NCBI RefSeq assembly: GCF_038502225.1
Contig: NC_091293.1
Span: forward strand, 1,963,762-2,027,761
Origin: Cherax quadricarinatus
Taxonomy: Eukaryota > Arthropoda > Malacostraca > Decapoda > Parastacidae
Direction: 5' to 3'
DNA length: 64,000 nucleotides
Position numbers and translations under genes: made by a program. Of the stretch, positions 1 to 12,683 are shown piece by piece; within the stretch, counting starts at the first letter, position 1; the number at the start of each line of letters is the position of its first letter. Below the pieces are notes generated by a model. The model worked only from the letters and a program-made list of their open reading frames with translations, had not been told where the DNA came from and made no database searches.

Positions 1-3000
1 AGTGATCACCCCTGCCAGTGATCACCCCTGTCAGTGATCACCCCTGCCAGTGATCACCTCTACCAGTGATCACCCCTGCCAGTGATCACCCCTGCCAGTG
101 ATCACCACTGCCAGTGATCACCCCTGCCAGCGTTCACCCCTGCCAGTGATCACCCCTGCCAGTGATCACCCCTACCAGTGATCACCCCTGCCAGCGATCA
201 CCCCTGCCAACGATCACCCCTGCCAGTGATCGCTCCTGCCAGTGATCACCCCTGCCAACAGTCACCCTTGCCAGTGATCACCCCTGCCAGTTATCACCCC
301 TGCCAGCGATCACCCCTGCCAGTGAACACCCCTGCCAGCGACGATCACCCCTGCCAGTGATCACCCCTGCCAGCGGTCACCCCTGCCAGTGATCATCCCT
401 GCCAGTGATCACCCCTGCCAGCGATCACCCCTGCCAGTGATCACCCCTGCCAGCGATGATCTCCCCTGCCAGCCATCACCCCTGCCAGCGATCATCCCTG
501 CCAGTGATCACCCCTGCCAGTGATCACCCCTGCCAGCGATGATCACCCTTGCCCCTGATCACCCCTGCCAGCGATGACCCCTGCCAGTGATCACCCCTGC
601 TATTGATCACCCCTGCCAGCGATCACCCCTGCCAGTGATCACCCCTGCCAGTGATCCCCCCTGCCAGTGATCACCCCTGCCAGTGATCACCCCTGCCAGT
701 GATCACCCCTGCCAGTGATCACCCCTACCAGTGATCACCCCTGCCAGTGATCACCCCTGCCAGTGATCACCCCTGCCAGTGATCACCCCTACCAGTGATC
801 ACCCCTACCAGTGATCACCCCTGCCAGTGATCACCCCTGCCAGTGATCACCCCTACCAGTGATCACCCCTGCCAGTGATCACCCCTGCCAGTGATCACCC
901 CTACCAGTGATCACCCCTGCCAGTGATCACCCCTGTCAGTGATCCCCCCTGCCAGTGATCACCCCTGCCAGTGATCACCCCTGCCAGTGATCACTCCTGC
1001 CAGTGATCACCCCTTCCAGTGATCACCCCTGCCAGCGATCACCCCTGCCAGCGATCACCCCTGCCAGTGATCACCCCTACCAGTGATCACCCCTACCTGT
1101 GATCACCCCTGCCAGTGATCACCCCTGCCAGTGATCACCCCTACCAGTGATCACCCCTGCCAGTGATCACCCCCTCCAGCGGTCACCCCTGCCACTGATA
1201 ACCCCTGCCAGTGATCACCCCTACCAGTGATCACCCCAGCCAGTGATCACCCCTGCCAGTGATCACCCCTACCAGTGATCACCCCTACCAGTGATCACCC
1301 CTGCCAGCGATCACCCCTGCTAGTGATCACCCCTACCAATGATTACCCCTACCAGTGATCACCCCTGCCAGTGATCACTCCTGCCAGTGATCAACCCTGC
1401 CAGTGATCACCCCTGCCAGCGGTCACCCCTGCCAGTGATCACCTCTGCCAGTGATCACCCCTACCAGTGATCACCCCTGCCAGTGATCACCCCTGCTAGT
1501 GATCACCCCTACCAGTGATCACCACTGCCAGTGATCACCCATGCCAGTGATCACCCCTACCAGTGATCACCCCTGCCAGTTATCACCCCTGCCAGTGATC
1601 ACCCCTGCCAGTGATCACCCCTGCCAGTGATCACCCCTGCCAGTGATCCCCCCTGCCAGTGATCACCCCTGCCAGTGATCACCCCTGCCAGTGATCACTC
1701 CTGCCAGTGATCACCCCTTCCAGTGATCACCCCTGCCAGCGATCACCCCTGCCAGCGATCACCCCTGCCAGTGATCACCCCTGCCAGTGATCACCCCTAC
1801 CAGTGATCACCCCTGCCAGTGATCACCCCTGCCAGTGATCACCCCTACCAGTGATCACCCCTGCCAGTGATCACCCCTGCCAGCGGTCACCCCTGCCACT
1901 GAAAACCCCTGCCAGTGATCACCCCTACCAGTGATCACCCCTGCCAGTGATCACCCCTGCCAGTGATCACCCCTACCAGTGATCACCCCTGCCAGTGATC
2001 ACCCCTGCCAGCGATCACCCCTGCCAGTAATCACCCCTACCAATGATTACCCCTACCAGTGATCACCCCTGCCAGTGATCACTCCTGCCAGTGATCAACC
2101 CTGCCAGTGATCACCCCTGCCAGCGGTCACCCCTGCCAGTGATCACCTCTGCCAGTGATCACCCCTACCAGTGGTCACCCCTGCCAGTGATCACCCCTGC
2201 TAGTGATCACCCCTACCTGTGATCACCCCTGCCAGTGATCACCCCTGCCAGTGATCACCCCTATCAGTGATCACCCCTGCCAGCGATCACCCCTGCTAGT
2301 GATCACCCCTACCAGTGATCACCCCTGCCAGTGATCACCCCTGCCAGCGATCACCCCTGCCAGTGATCACCCCTGCCAGCGATCACCCCTGCCAGCGAGT
2401 CATGCCAGTGATCACCCCTTTCAGCGATCACCCCTGCCAGTGATCACCCCTGCCAGCGATCACCCCTGCCAGTGATCACCCCTGCCAGCGATCACCCCTG
2501 CCAGTGATCACCCCTGCCAGCAATCACCCCTGCTAGTGATCACCCCTGCCAGCCATCACCCCTGCCAGTGATCACCCCTGCCAGCGGTCACCCCTACCAG
2601 TGATCATCGCTGCCAGTGATCACCCCTGCCAGCGATCACCCTTGCCAGTGATCACCCCTGCCAGCGATCACCCCTGCCAGTGATCACCCTAGCCAGTGAT
2701 CACCCCTGCCAGTGATCACCCCTGCCAGTGATCACCCCTGCCAGTGATCACCCCTGCCTGTGATCACCCTTGCCAGCGATCACCCATGCCAGTGATCACC
2801 CCTGCCAGCGATCACCCCTGCCAGTGATCACCCCTACGTGTGATCACCCCTGCCAGCGATCACCCCTGCCAGTGATCACCCCTGCCAGTGATCACCCCTG
2901 CGTGTGATCACCCCTGCCAGCGATCACCCCTGCCAGCGATCACCCCTGCCAGCGATCACCCCTGCCAACGATCACCCCTGCCAGTGATCACCCCTGCCAG

Positions 3001-6000
3001 TGATCACCCCTGCCAGTGATCACCCCTGCCAGCGGTCACCCCTGCCAGTGATCACCCCTGCCAGTGATCACCCCAACTAGTGATCATCCCTGCCAGCGAT
3101 CACCCCTGCCAGCGGTCACCCGTGCCAGCGATCACCCCTGCCAGCTGTAACCCCTGCCAGTGATCACCCCTGCCAGTGATCACCCCTGCCAGTGATCACC
3201 CTTGCCTGGATCACCCCTGCCAGTGATCACCCCTGCCAGCGATCACCCCTGCCAGTGCTCACCATTGCCAGTGATCACCCCTGCCCACCCCTGCCAGTGA
3301 TCACCCCTGCGAGTCACCCCTGCCAGTGATCACCCCTGCCAGCGATCACCCCTGCCAGTGATCACCCCTGCCAGTGATCACCCCTGCCAGTGATCACCCC
3401 TGCCAGTGATCACCCCTGCCAGTGATCACCCCTGCCAGCGATCACCCCTGCCAGCTGTCACCCCTGCCAGTGATCACCCCTGCCAGTGATCACCCCTGCC
3501 AGTGATCACCCCTGCAAGCGATCACCCCTGCAAGCGATCACCCCTGCCAGTGATCACCCCTGCCAGCGATCACCCCTGCCAGCGATCACCCCTGCCAGTG
3601 ATCACCCCTGCCAGTGATCACCCCTGCCAGTGATCACCCCTGCCAGTGATCACCCCTGCCAGCGATCACCCCTGCCAGTGATCACCCCTGCCAGTGATCA
3701 CCCCTGCCAGCGATCACCCCTGCCAGTGATCACCCCTGCCAGTGATCACCCCTGCCAGCGATCACCCCTGCCAGTGATCACCCCTGCCAGTGATCACCCC
3801 TGCCAGTGATCACCCCTGCCAGTGATCACCCCTGCCAGTGATCACCCCTGCCAGCGATCACCCCTGCCAGTGATCACCCCTGCCATCACCCCTGCCAGCG
3901 ATGCCCCTGCCAGTGATCACCCCTGCCAGCGATCACCCCTGCCAGTGATCACCCCTGCCAGCGATCACTCCTGCCAGTGATCACCCCTGATCACCCCTGC
4001 CAGTGATCAGTGATCACCCGTGCCAGCAATCACCCCTGCCAGCTTGCCAGTGATCACCCCTGCCAGTGATCACCCCTGCCAGTGATCATCACCAGTGCCA
4101 GTGATCACCCCTGCCAGCGATCACCCCTGCCAGCGATCACCCCTGCCATTGATCACCCCTGCCAGTGATCACCCCTGCCCGCGATCACCCCTGCCAGTGA
4201 TCACCCCTGCCAGTGATCACCCCTGCCAGTGATCACCCCTGCCAGTGATCACCCCTGCCAGTGATCACCCCTGCCTGTGATCACCCCTGCCAGCGATCAC
4301 CCATGCCAGTGATCACCCCTGCCAGTGATCACCCCTGCCAGTGATCGCCCCTGCCAGTGATCACTCCTGCCAGCGATCACCCCTGCCAGTGATCACCCCT
4401 GCCAGTGATCACCCCTGCCAGTGATCACCCCTGCCAGTGATCACCCCTGCCAGTGATCACCCTTGCCAGTGATCACCCCTGCCAGTGATCACCCCTGCCA
4501 GTGATCACCCCTGCCAGCGATCACCCCTGCCAGTGATCACCCCTGCCAGCGATCACCTCTGCTAGTGATCACCACTGCCAGTGATCACCCCTGCCAGCGA
4601 TCACCCCTGCCAGTAATCACCCCTGCCAGTGATCATCCCTGCCAGTGATCACCCCTGCCAGTGATCACCCCTGCCAGTTATCACCCCTGCCGGCGATCAC
4701 CCCTGCCAGCGATCACCCCAGCCAGTGATCACCCCTGCCAGTGATCGCCCATGCCAGTGATCACCCCTGCCAGTGATCACCCCTGCCAGTGATCGCCCCT
4801 TCCAGTGATCACCCCTGCCAGTGATCACCCCTGCCAGCGATCACCTCTGCCAGTGATCACCCCTGCCAGTGATCACCCCTGCCAGTGATCACCCCTGCCA
4901 GTGATCACCCCTGCCAGCGATCACCCCTGCCAGTGATCACCCATGCCAGCGATCACCCCTGCCAGTGATCACCCCTGCCAGCGATCACTCCTGCCAGTGA
5001 TCACCCCTGTCAGCGATCACCCCTGCCAGCGATGATCACCCTTGCCAGTGATCACCCCTGCCAGTGATCACCCCTGCCAGCGATCGCCCCTGCCAGCGAT
5101 CACCCCTGTCAGCGATCACCCCTGCCAACGATCACCCCTGTCAGTGATCACCCCTGCCAGTGATCACCCCTGCCAGCGGTCACCCTTGCCAGTGATCATC
5201 CCTGCCAGTGATCACCCCTGCCAGCGATCACCCCTGCCAGTGATCACCCCTGCCAGCGATGATCACCCCTGCCAGTGATCACCCCTGCCAGTGATCACCC
5301 CTGTCAGCGGTCACCCCTGCCAGTGATCATCCCTGCCAGTGATCACCCCTGCCAGCGATCACCCCTGCCAGTGATCACCCCTGCCAGCGATGATCGCCCC
5401 TGCCAGCGATCACCCCTGCCAGCGATCATCCCTGCCAGTGATCACCCCTGCCAGTGATCACCCCTGCCAGCGATGATCACCCTTGCCAGTGATCACCCCT
5501 GCCAGTGATCACCCCTGTCAGTGATCACCCCTGCCAGTGATCACCTCTACCAGTGATCACCCCTGCCAGTGATCACCCCTGCCAGTGATCACCACTGCCA
5601 GTGATCGCCCCTGCCTGCGATCACCCCTGCCAGCGATCACCCCTGCCAGTGATCACCCCTGCCAGTGATAACCCCTGCCAGTGATCTCCGCTGCCAGTAA
5701 TCACCAGTGCCAGTGATCACCCCTGCCAGCGATCACCCCTGCCAGCGATCACCCCTGCCAGTGATCACCCCTGCCAATGATCACCCCTGCCAGTGATCAC
5801 CCCTGCCAGCGATCACCCCTGCCAGTGATCACCCCTGCCAGCGATCACCCCTCCCAGTGATCACCTCTGCCAGCGATCACCCCTGCCAGTGATCACCCAT
5901 GCCAGCGATCACCCCTGCCAGTGATGATCACCCTTGCCAGTGATCACCCCTGCCAGCGATCACCCCTGCCAGCGATCACCCCTGCCAGCGATCACCCCTG

Positions 6001-8760
6001 CCAGCGATCACCCCTGCCAACGATCACCCCTGCCATTGATCACCCCTGTCAGTGATCACCCCTGCCAGCGGTCACCCCTGCCAGTGATCATCCCTGCCAG
6101 TGATCACCCCTGCCAGCGATCACCCCTGCCAGTGATCACCCCTGCCAGCGATGATCTCCCCTGCCAGCCATCACCCCTGCCAGCGATCATCCCTGCCAGT
6201 GATCACCCCTGCCAGTGATCACCCCGCCAGCGATGATCACCCTTGCCAGTGATCACCCCTGCCAGTGATCACCCCTGTCAGTGATCACCCCTGCCAGTGA
6301 TCACCTCTACCAGTGATCACCCCTGCCAGTGATCACCCCTGCCAGTGATCACCACTGCCAGTGATCACCCCTGCCAGCGTTCACCCCTGCCAGTGATCAC
6401 CCCTGCCAGTGATCACCCCTACCAGTGATCACCCCTGCCAGCGATCACCCCTGCCAACGATCACCCCTGCCAGTGATCGCTCCTGCCAGTGATCACCCCT
6501 GCCAACAGTCACCCTTGCCAGTGATCACCCCTGCCAGTTATCACCCCTGCCAGCGATCACCCCTGCCAGTGAACACCCCTGCCAGCGACGATCACCCCTG
6601 CCAGTGATCACCCCTGCCAGCGGTCACCCCTGCCAGTGATCATCCCTGCCAGTGATCACCCCTGCCAGCGATCACCCCTGCCAGTGATCACCCCTGCCAG
6701 CGATGATCTCCCCTGCCAGCCATCACCCCTGCCAGCGATCATCCCTGCCAGTGATCACCCCTGCCAGTGATCACCCCTGCCAGCGATGATCACCCTTGCC
6801 CCTGATCACCCCTGCCAGCGATGACCCCTGCCAGTGATCACCCTTGCTATTGATCACCCCTGCCAGCGATCACCCCTGCCAGTGATCACCCCTGCCAGTG
6901 ATCCCCCCTGCCAGTGATCACCCCTGCCAGTGATCACCCCTGCCAGTGATCACACCTGCCAGTGATCACCCCTACCAGTGATCACCCCTGCCAGCGATCA
7001 CCCCTGCCAGCGATCACCCCTGCCAGTGATCACCCCTACCAGTGATCACCCCTACCAGTGATCACCCCTGCCAGTGATCACCCCTGCCAGTGATCACCCC
7101 TACCAGTGATCACCCCTGCCAGTGATCACCCCTGCCAGTGATCACCCCTACCAGTGATCACCCCTGCCAGTGATCACCCCTGTCAGTGATCCCCCCTGCC
7201 AGTGATCACCCCTGCCAGTGATCACCCCTGCCAGTGATCACTCCTGCCAGTGATCACCCCTTCCAGTGATCACCCCTGCCAGCGATCACCCCTGCCAGCG
7301 ATCACCCCTGCCAGTGATCACCCCTACCAGTGATCACCCCTACCTGTGATCACCCCTGCCAGTGATCACCCCTGCCAGTGATCACCCCTACCAGTGATCA
7401 CCCCTGCCAGTGATCACCCCCTCCAGCGGTCACCCCTGCCACTGATAACCCCTGCCAGTGATCACCCCTACCAGTGATCACCCCTGCCAGTGATCACCCC
7501 TGCCAGTGATCACCCCTACCAGTGATTACCCCTGCCAGTGATCACCCCTGCTAGCGATCACCCCTGCTAGTGATCACCCCTACCAATGATTACCCCTACC
7601 AGTGATCACCCCTGCCAGTGATCACTCCTGCCAGTGATCAACCCTGCCAGTGATCACCCCTGCCAGCGGTCACCCCTGCCAGTGATCACCTCTGCCAGTG
7701 ATCACCCCTACCAGTGATCACCCCTGCCAGTGATCACCCCTGCCAGTGATCACCCCTACCAGTGATCACCCCTGCCAGTGATCACCCCTGCCAGTGATCA
7801 CCCCTGCCAGTGATCACCCCTGCCAGTGATCACCCCTGCCAGTGATCACCCCTGCCAGTGATCACCCCTACCAGTGATCACCCCTGCCAGTGATCACCCC
7901 TGCGAGTGATCACAGTGATCACCCCTACCAGTGATCACCCCTCCCAGTGATCACCCCTGCCAGTGATCCCCCCTGCCAGTGATCACCCCTGCCAGTGATC
8001 ACCCCTGCCAGTGATCACTCCTGCCAGTGATCACCCCTTCCAGTGATCACCCCTGCCAGCGATCACCCCTGCCAGCGATCACCCCTGCCAGTGATCACCC
8101 CTACCAGTGATCACCCCTACCAGTGATCACCCCTGCCAGTGATCACCCCTGCCAGTGATCACCCCTACCAGTGATCACCCCTGCCAGTGATCACCCCTGC
8201 CAGCGGTCACCCCTGCCACTGATAACCCCTGCCAGTGATCACCCCTACCAGTGATCACCCCTGCCAGTGATCACCCCTGCCAGTGATCACCCCTACCAGT
8301 GATCACCCCTGCCAGTGATCACCCCTGCCAGCGATCACCCCTGCCAGTAATCACCCCTACCAATGATTACCCCTACCAGTGATCACCCCTGCCAGTGATC
8401 ACTCCTGCCAGTGATCAACCCTGCCAGTGATCACCCCTGCCAGCGGTCACCCCTGCCAGTGATCACCTCTGCCAGTGATCACCCCTACCAGTGATCACCC
8501 CTGCCAGTGATCACCCCTGCTAGTGATCACCCCTACCTGTGATCACCCCTGCCAGTGATCACCCCTGCCAGTGATCACCCCTATCAGTGATCACCCCTGC
8601 CAGCGATCACCCCTGCTAGTGATCACCCCTACCAGTGATCACCCCTGCCAGTGATCACCCCTGCCAGCGGTCACCCCTGCCAGTGATCACCCCTGCCAGT
8701 GATCACCCCAACTAGTGATCATCCCTGCCAGCGGTCACCCCTGCCAGTGATCACCCCTGC
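1..8760. repeat. 16-bp minisatellite array (unit AGTGATCACCCCTGCC)
   Basis: About 540 head-to-tail copies of a 16-bp unit fill the first 8.76 kb and continue off the left edge. The 8-bp palindrome GTGATCAC recurs every 16 bp. Common variants are agCGatca, agTGatca, the rarer agCAatca, ccctAcc, gatGATca and tccccc. Reading frames here are spurious: 16 is not a multiple of 3, so each frame meets the TGA of agTGAtca once per 48 bp. A frame stays open only where that unit carries CGA, giving peptides with a 16-residue period. The array ends at about 8757, where the repeat gives way to non-repetitive sequence. No gene is embedded. Confidence 0.98.
6248..8640. repeat. Higher-order duplication of the array segment 1-2340
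   Basis: The order of variant units from about 6248 matches the order from position 1. The 60-codon frame at 178-360 is repeated residue for residue at 6425-6607, an offset of 6247. Rare markers such as ccaacagtcaccc, gaacacccc and the 'cttgcccctgatc' irregularity are shared. Farther right the offset drifts to about 6320, so small gains or losses followed the duplication. Within each half a shorter repeat of roughly 700-790 bp is visible through markers such as caatgattaccc (1336, 2039, 7573, 8361). Confidence 0.85.
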
Positions 8761-8832
8761 CTGCAACTACCACTGTCATTGACCGCGGTGCTGATAACAC
8801 TGGTCAAGAATTTTTGGAAAGTTTTATGCTTC

Positions 8833-9265
8833 TTTTAGTTTAATGTTTATTATGCACCGCATACCCATCCTGTGGGCGGTAGTCTCCCTATACCCATCCT
8901 GTGGGCGGTAGTCAAAAGATTACAGAGGTACATAATTGTTCCAGGGACTGGACTCCAAAGTTTTGATAGCTGAGCAAGTTACAGAGGTAATGAATTGACA
9001 ATTTACAAAGGTAATGAACTCACAATTTACAAAGGTAATGAACTCCAGGTAGGTCTAGTCACAATCATGACAAGTTACAAAGGTATTTACAGATTACAGA
9101 GGTACGTAATGGGTCCAGGGACTGTTCTCCCAAAGTTGTGATGGCTGAACTATTTACAAGGTAATGAACTCACAAGTTACAAAGGTAATGAATCCTGTAA
9201 GAATGGTTACTTACGTTTATACATGGCTACAATCATGAACAAATTATAGTGTAATGAGCAATTCA
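8833..9265 (+). repeat. Dispersed repeat D, copy 1
   Basis: This non-coding repeat also occurs at 12779-13104 plus 16083-16166. It contains 'cccatcctgtgggcggtagtc' twice here and a loose internal tandem of about 20 bp (ttacaaaggtaatgaact). No coding capacity is visible. Copy 1 is uninterrupted, so it shows the empty site for the LINE-A insertion in copy 2. Confidence 0.8.
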
Positions 9266-9593
9266 TATGCTTCTTAAATGAGAATAGTTAATTGTTTTGT
9301 ATTTTCTTGTCCTGAATCCAAATATCACCTTGAAAAATGTTGGCTACAGGTTTAAAGATACGAGACATATAATATTTTATTATTTTATTATAACATACAG
9401 TATGTGTCAGTATGTTTTAAAACTGTATTTACTGTACTCACTGTAACTCATCAATGTCCATATAATTATCTATTATTACCTTACTAATCTTAACGTTAAT
9501 ATTTTGGCATGTACACCCAACTGCTATATTCCTTTGCACAACAATGCATCATGTCAAAATAAATTTCTTATTTTTATTCTTATTCTTGTTAGT
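9266..9593. other. AT-rich stretch, nothing recognised
   Basis: I see no open frame, repeat partner or RNA motif. Short runs of TTATT are present just before the next element. Confidence 0.5.
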
Positions 9594-9945
9594 TAAGACA
9601 CATATGCAACAGTTAGGTATCTTTATTTCGAAACGTTTCACCTACACAGTAGGCTTCTTCAGTCGAGTACAGAAAAGTTGATTGAAGCAGAAGATATTTG
9701 AAGACGATGTAATCAGTCCATCACCCTTGAAGTTTTGAGGTGGTCAGTCCCTCAGTACGGAGAAGAGTATTGTTCCATAGTCTGAAACAGTATGGAGTTG
9801 AAGTGACAGGATGGAGCCTTATATACCGCCAGGAGGTGAGATGTAGGCCACTAGTAGAGGTAAGAATGTAGTAGTTGGGAGGTCAGGTCCCTCTCAAATC
9901 CTAACTTGCATATGTGTCTTACCTAACAACCTGTCGGTATTTTAT
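9594..9945 (-). mobile_element. Solo PLE/retrozyme-type unit, diverged
   Basis: Read on the minus strand this has the same plan as the 378-bp and 418-bp units: TATATAAG at 9818-9825, a CTGAGGGACTGA block near 9755, then CTGAAGA, a hairpin GCCTAC/GTAGGT, GAAACGTTTC, AATAAAGATACC and GTGTCTTA. The hairpin has changed on both sides relative to the 378-bp unit (GCCAC/GTGGC) and still pairs. At 9905-9945 the end motif (gcatatgtgtctta, ctgtcggtatt) recurs in the opposite orientation, so this copy too carries a terminal inversion. It encodes no protein. Confidence 0.7.
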
Positions 9946-9994
9946 ACCATTTTAATGTTCATTCTTATTCTTACTCTTAACTCTAATCCGTACC

Positions 9995-10592
9995 TACTCT
10001 GTCTTTTTGCTTGACGCTTATAGTGGCCTGAAGAATCATTTCTTGCCAATGTCCAGCAATAGTCTGCAAGTATTATTGTGCCCCATTTGCCCTGGTACCA
10101 TTTTTCCATGGTTGAAATATCTTGGTGAAACTTTTCACCATATTCGTCACTATCTCACAGCTCGCTGGTAAAAAGTCTAAATGTGAGTCCAAAAAGTGAA
10201 TTTTAGGTGACATGTTACATCCCTTGTTCTTGTAAGCCTTGATGGTTTTCCACCAATTCTTCATAGTTGCCTTCCCTGCTGTTTCCGAGATATCCCTTCG
10301 CCACTAATTTGAATGCTTCCCGAGCAGCTTTCTCCTCCCCATGAAGGTCTGATTCAAAGTCACCATCTTGAAGAAGTTCTCGAATCTAAGGACCATTGAC
10401 GACTTCCTCTCTTATCTTAGCGTCACTCAGTGAGGGGAATTTTGATGTTAAGTACTTGAATCCCTGACCGGATTTGTCCATAGCTTTTACAAAGTTTTTC
10501 ATGAGCCCTAGTTTTATGTGTAGTGGTGGTAGCAAAATTTTGTTTGGTTCAACGAGAGGTGAATGTTGAACATTTTTCATCCCAGTCTCCAA
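9995..10592 (-). pseudogene. Decayed copy of an uncharacterised arthropod repeat-associated gene
   Basis: Minus-strand pieces read METGMKNVQHSPLVEP, LPPLHIKLGLMKNFVKAMD, KFPSLSDAKIREEVV, then in other frames KIHFLDSHLDFLP, FHQDISTMEKWYQGKW and LADYCWTLARND. From memory, these match a conserved protein family of unknown function found in many copies in arthropod and cnidarian genomes (core LPPLHIKLGLMKNFV and IHFLHSHLDFFP). At least one stop (10385) and two frame changes break it, so it is a relic. No function can be assigned. It lies between a solo PLE-type unit and a LINE-C fragment. Confidence 0.65.
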
Positions 10593-10621
10593 TGACTGAC
10601 GAGGTGGCCAGTCTCTCTCAA

Positions 10622-10868
10622 GGAGGATGGTATTACTTACAACATACTCAGATTGCTATTTCGAGTACCAGGTAATCCTTTACTTGAATTATATAACATG
10701 AGCTATGTAACTGGGGAGCTCCCTAAATCTTGGACCAACAGCCTTATCATTCCCATTCCTAAGCCCAATCAACAAAATGCATTTCGCTCAATATCTCTTA
10801 CTAGTTGCTTGTGTAAAACATTCGAGAGGATGATTCTTAATCGTCTCATATACAGAATCAAACAATTT
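10622..10868 (+). mobile_element. LINE-C fragment (reverse transcriptase start)
   Basis: This 247-bp piece matches the reverse complement of 16793-17040. Its frame reads VPGNPLLELYNMSYVTGELP and then SWTNSLIIPIPKPNQQN and ISLTSCLCKTFERMILNRL, the N-terminal RT motifs of LINE-C. It is cut on both sides: the right edge passes abruptly into an unrelated repeat at 10869, and the left edge meets the orphan pseudogene. It is not functional. Confidence 0.85.
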
Positions 10869-11046
10869 AGTAAGTTTATTCAGGTATACACAAATACAGT
10901 TAAAAAGATTATCATACATATCAGCATATGCAGTAAGATCACAGTAAACAGGTGATATCAGAATATGCAAAACAACCACTGTGAAAGAATAGTGAAATTC
11001 CAAGTGCTTTCGTGACTTCTCACATTATCAAGGAACTATAAAAACA
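10869..11046. repeat. Probable dispersed repeat, unclassified
   Basis: The stretch contains AGTAAGTTTATTCAGGTATAC and, farther on, 'cgtgacttctcacattatc', which I remember as a recurrent decapod repeat ending. It has no partner elsewhere in this window and no coding potential. Confidence 0.4.
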
Positions 11047-11431
11047 ATCAAATCAAATCAAGTTTATTCTCTATAAAGATTACAATGTGGGGATTACATA
11101 TTATAGGATATTGTGTGGTTTATATACTATATAAAACTAATTACAGAGAGGGCCACTATCACACCTAGCATGACTAGGCATTTCGGGCAGACTAAGATTA
11201 ATTCAAAACTCTGTATTGGTATAGATTAAGGAGCATATTGGTATTAAGGCTGTGTAACTTCATTACAGTTTGTAAATTTAACAATGTGAATGGCTTTGTT
11301 TTGGTACAATACATAGTTTCTATTGACGCTCGTATATTGAAGTATCACAGGCAAACTTATGACTAGTTAAGATTCGTTAGTTGTAATAGCTGTATTACGT
11401 ATTTCTATGCTTATAGTCAACTGGGTCAAGT
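11047..11431 (-). mobile_element. LINE-B-related 3' end (diverged subfamily)
   Basis: It matches the 3' UTRs at 21852 and 23988: a pentameric tail (here AAATC type), AGTTTATTCTCTATAAAG (AATAAA on the minus strand), the stem CCTAG/CTAGG and 'gcatttcgggcaga'. It is more diverged than the other two and lacks coding sequence, so it is a 5'-truncated insertion. The right edge joins a LINE-A sliver directly. Confidence 0.8.
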
Positions 11432-11480
11432 CAGAGTCAAGTCTGAGGCGGCTACGGTGAAAAGCTCTGTTCCACAAGGT
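11432..11480 (+). mobile_element. LINE-A sliver, about 49 bp of the RT region
   Basis: The sequence from CAGAGTCAAGTCTGAGG to TCCACAAGG closely matches 28908-28958, the RT segment just before the VPQG motif. Only this sliver is present. It suggests filler DNA at a junction or a nearly complete deletion. Confidence 0.8.
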
Positions 11481-12683
11481 CACCTCTGCCTACCTGAGAA
11501 ATATGGACGAATCTCCCATCCTGATGAGTTACAAATGTTTCTCCTGTGTCCCTATCTGCCTGCTACAAGCAAATATCCAAGTGGTTAACACGGGCTTAGC
11601 AAGCACATTCAAGCAGGCTTGAAAGCAGCACTCAAAGCTAGCCAGAACAAGCTAAGGTAGCCTGCAGTTACAGCTGTCTTGCCGACCGAGCATGTCTACG
11701 TATACATTCTACAGTGCTGCTGGCATACCAGTGTTTCCTGTAGTGGCTTAGTTAAGAACAATTTAACGAGCATTGCAGTACTGACTTTTTAAGTGGGACA
11801 TGCCAGAGGTTCACCTATAAACATAGTGTGTGGTGATTTGCTTGTGCACAGTGAACATTTGTCTATCATACGTGTGCTAGAAGTGTTAAGTGCTGCTTTC
11901 CCCAACAGTTGTCCTTTGTAAGCCTGTATTAAGACTTTAAAAGGCTCGGAGTGTACTTCAGTGTAGTGACTCCTTACATTTGATAAATCAGTGTAATACA
12001 TGCTCTGCTCAGTGTAACTGAACTATTAAATACTGTTACATAATTAAGTTGCTTGTCCTAGTGTCATTGTTGTGTTTTCTAATACATTTTCTCGTTCAGA
12101 CTGAAACTTTACTGCTAAATTCCCAGTAATATTTCAAATTGCAGTGTTCATCTGTGATGTGAGTGTGTAACTTATGCTTTGTATTTTTACTGTGAACAAG
12201 CTTACTGCTGCATAATGTTCAGTTTCATGAATACTTTCTCTCTTGAGTAATTCGGTTACCTTTAAACTGTGTTAAGCAAGAGTCAGCCTGTTAACATCTA
12301 TGTTCCTTGCCATCTCATCTAGTGGGTTTAGCGCCAAGTTAAAATTGTAATAGTAACAATTTGCAATTGTTATACTTCTAGTTATACATTGTGTAAATTG
12401 TTTTAGACTATTTGATCAACCGGATTGTAGTGTTTAACTTCTGATACACCAAGTTAATGACTGCAGACTCGCACTGACACATAATAAACATATTAAGCTA
12501 AAACACTGGTAACTCCAGAAGCTGGGCCTAGTGTGTGACCTTGAGAAGTTGAGAGTGTTTATTACGACCAGCGGTGTACCACTCTCACCTATATTTACAT
12601 CAACACAAGTGTATTCTAAGTGATAAAGTGTACACTTGGTAACACTTGTCATACATAGCAATGCGTGTGTAAGATTGTTTAGG
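11481..12683. other. Stretch without recognised genes
   Basis: About 1.2 kb of moderately AT-rich sequence. I find no long open frame with family resemblance, no partner in the window and no RNA gene. The minus-strand frames near 11789-12001 and 12434-12808 have no recognisable motifs apart from PLE-derived sequence at the right end. Confidence 0.5.

Noticed and set aside
178..6607. Open frames of 60-94 codons in the minisatellite (period-16 peptides)
   Set aside because: They exist only because a 16-bp unit without a stop in some variants is read in three phases; there is no independent evidence of coding.
1..8760. CRISPR array
   Set aside because: The units are contiguous with no spacers, and the context is eukaryotic.
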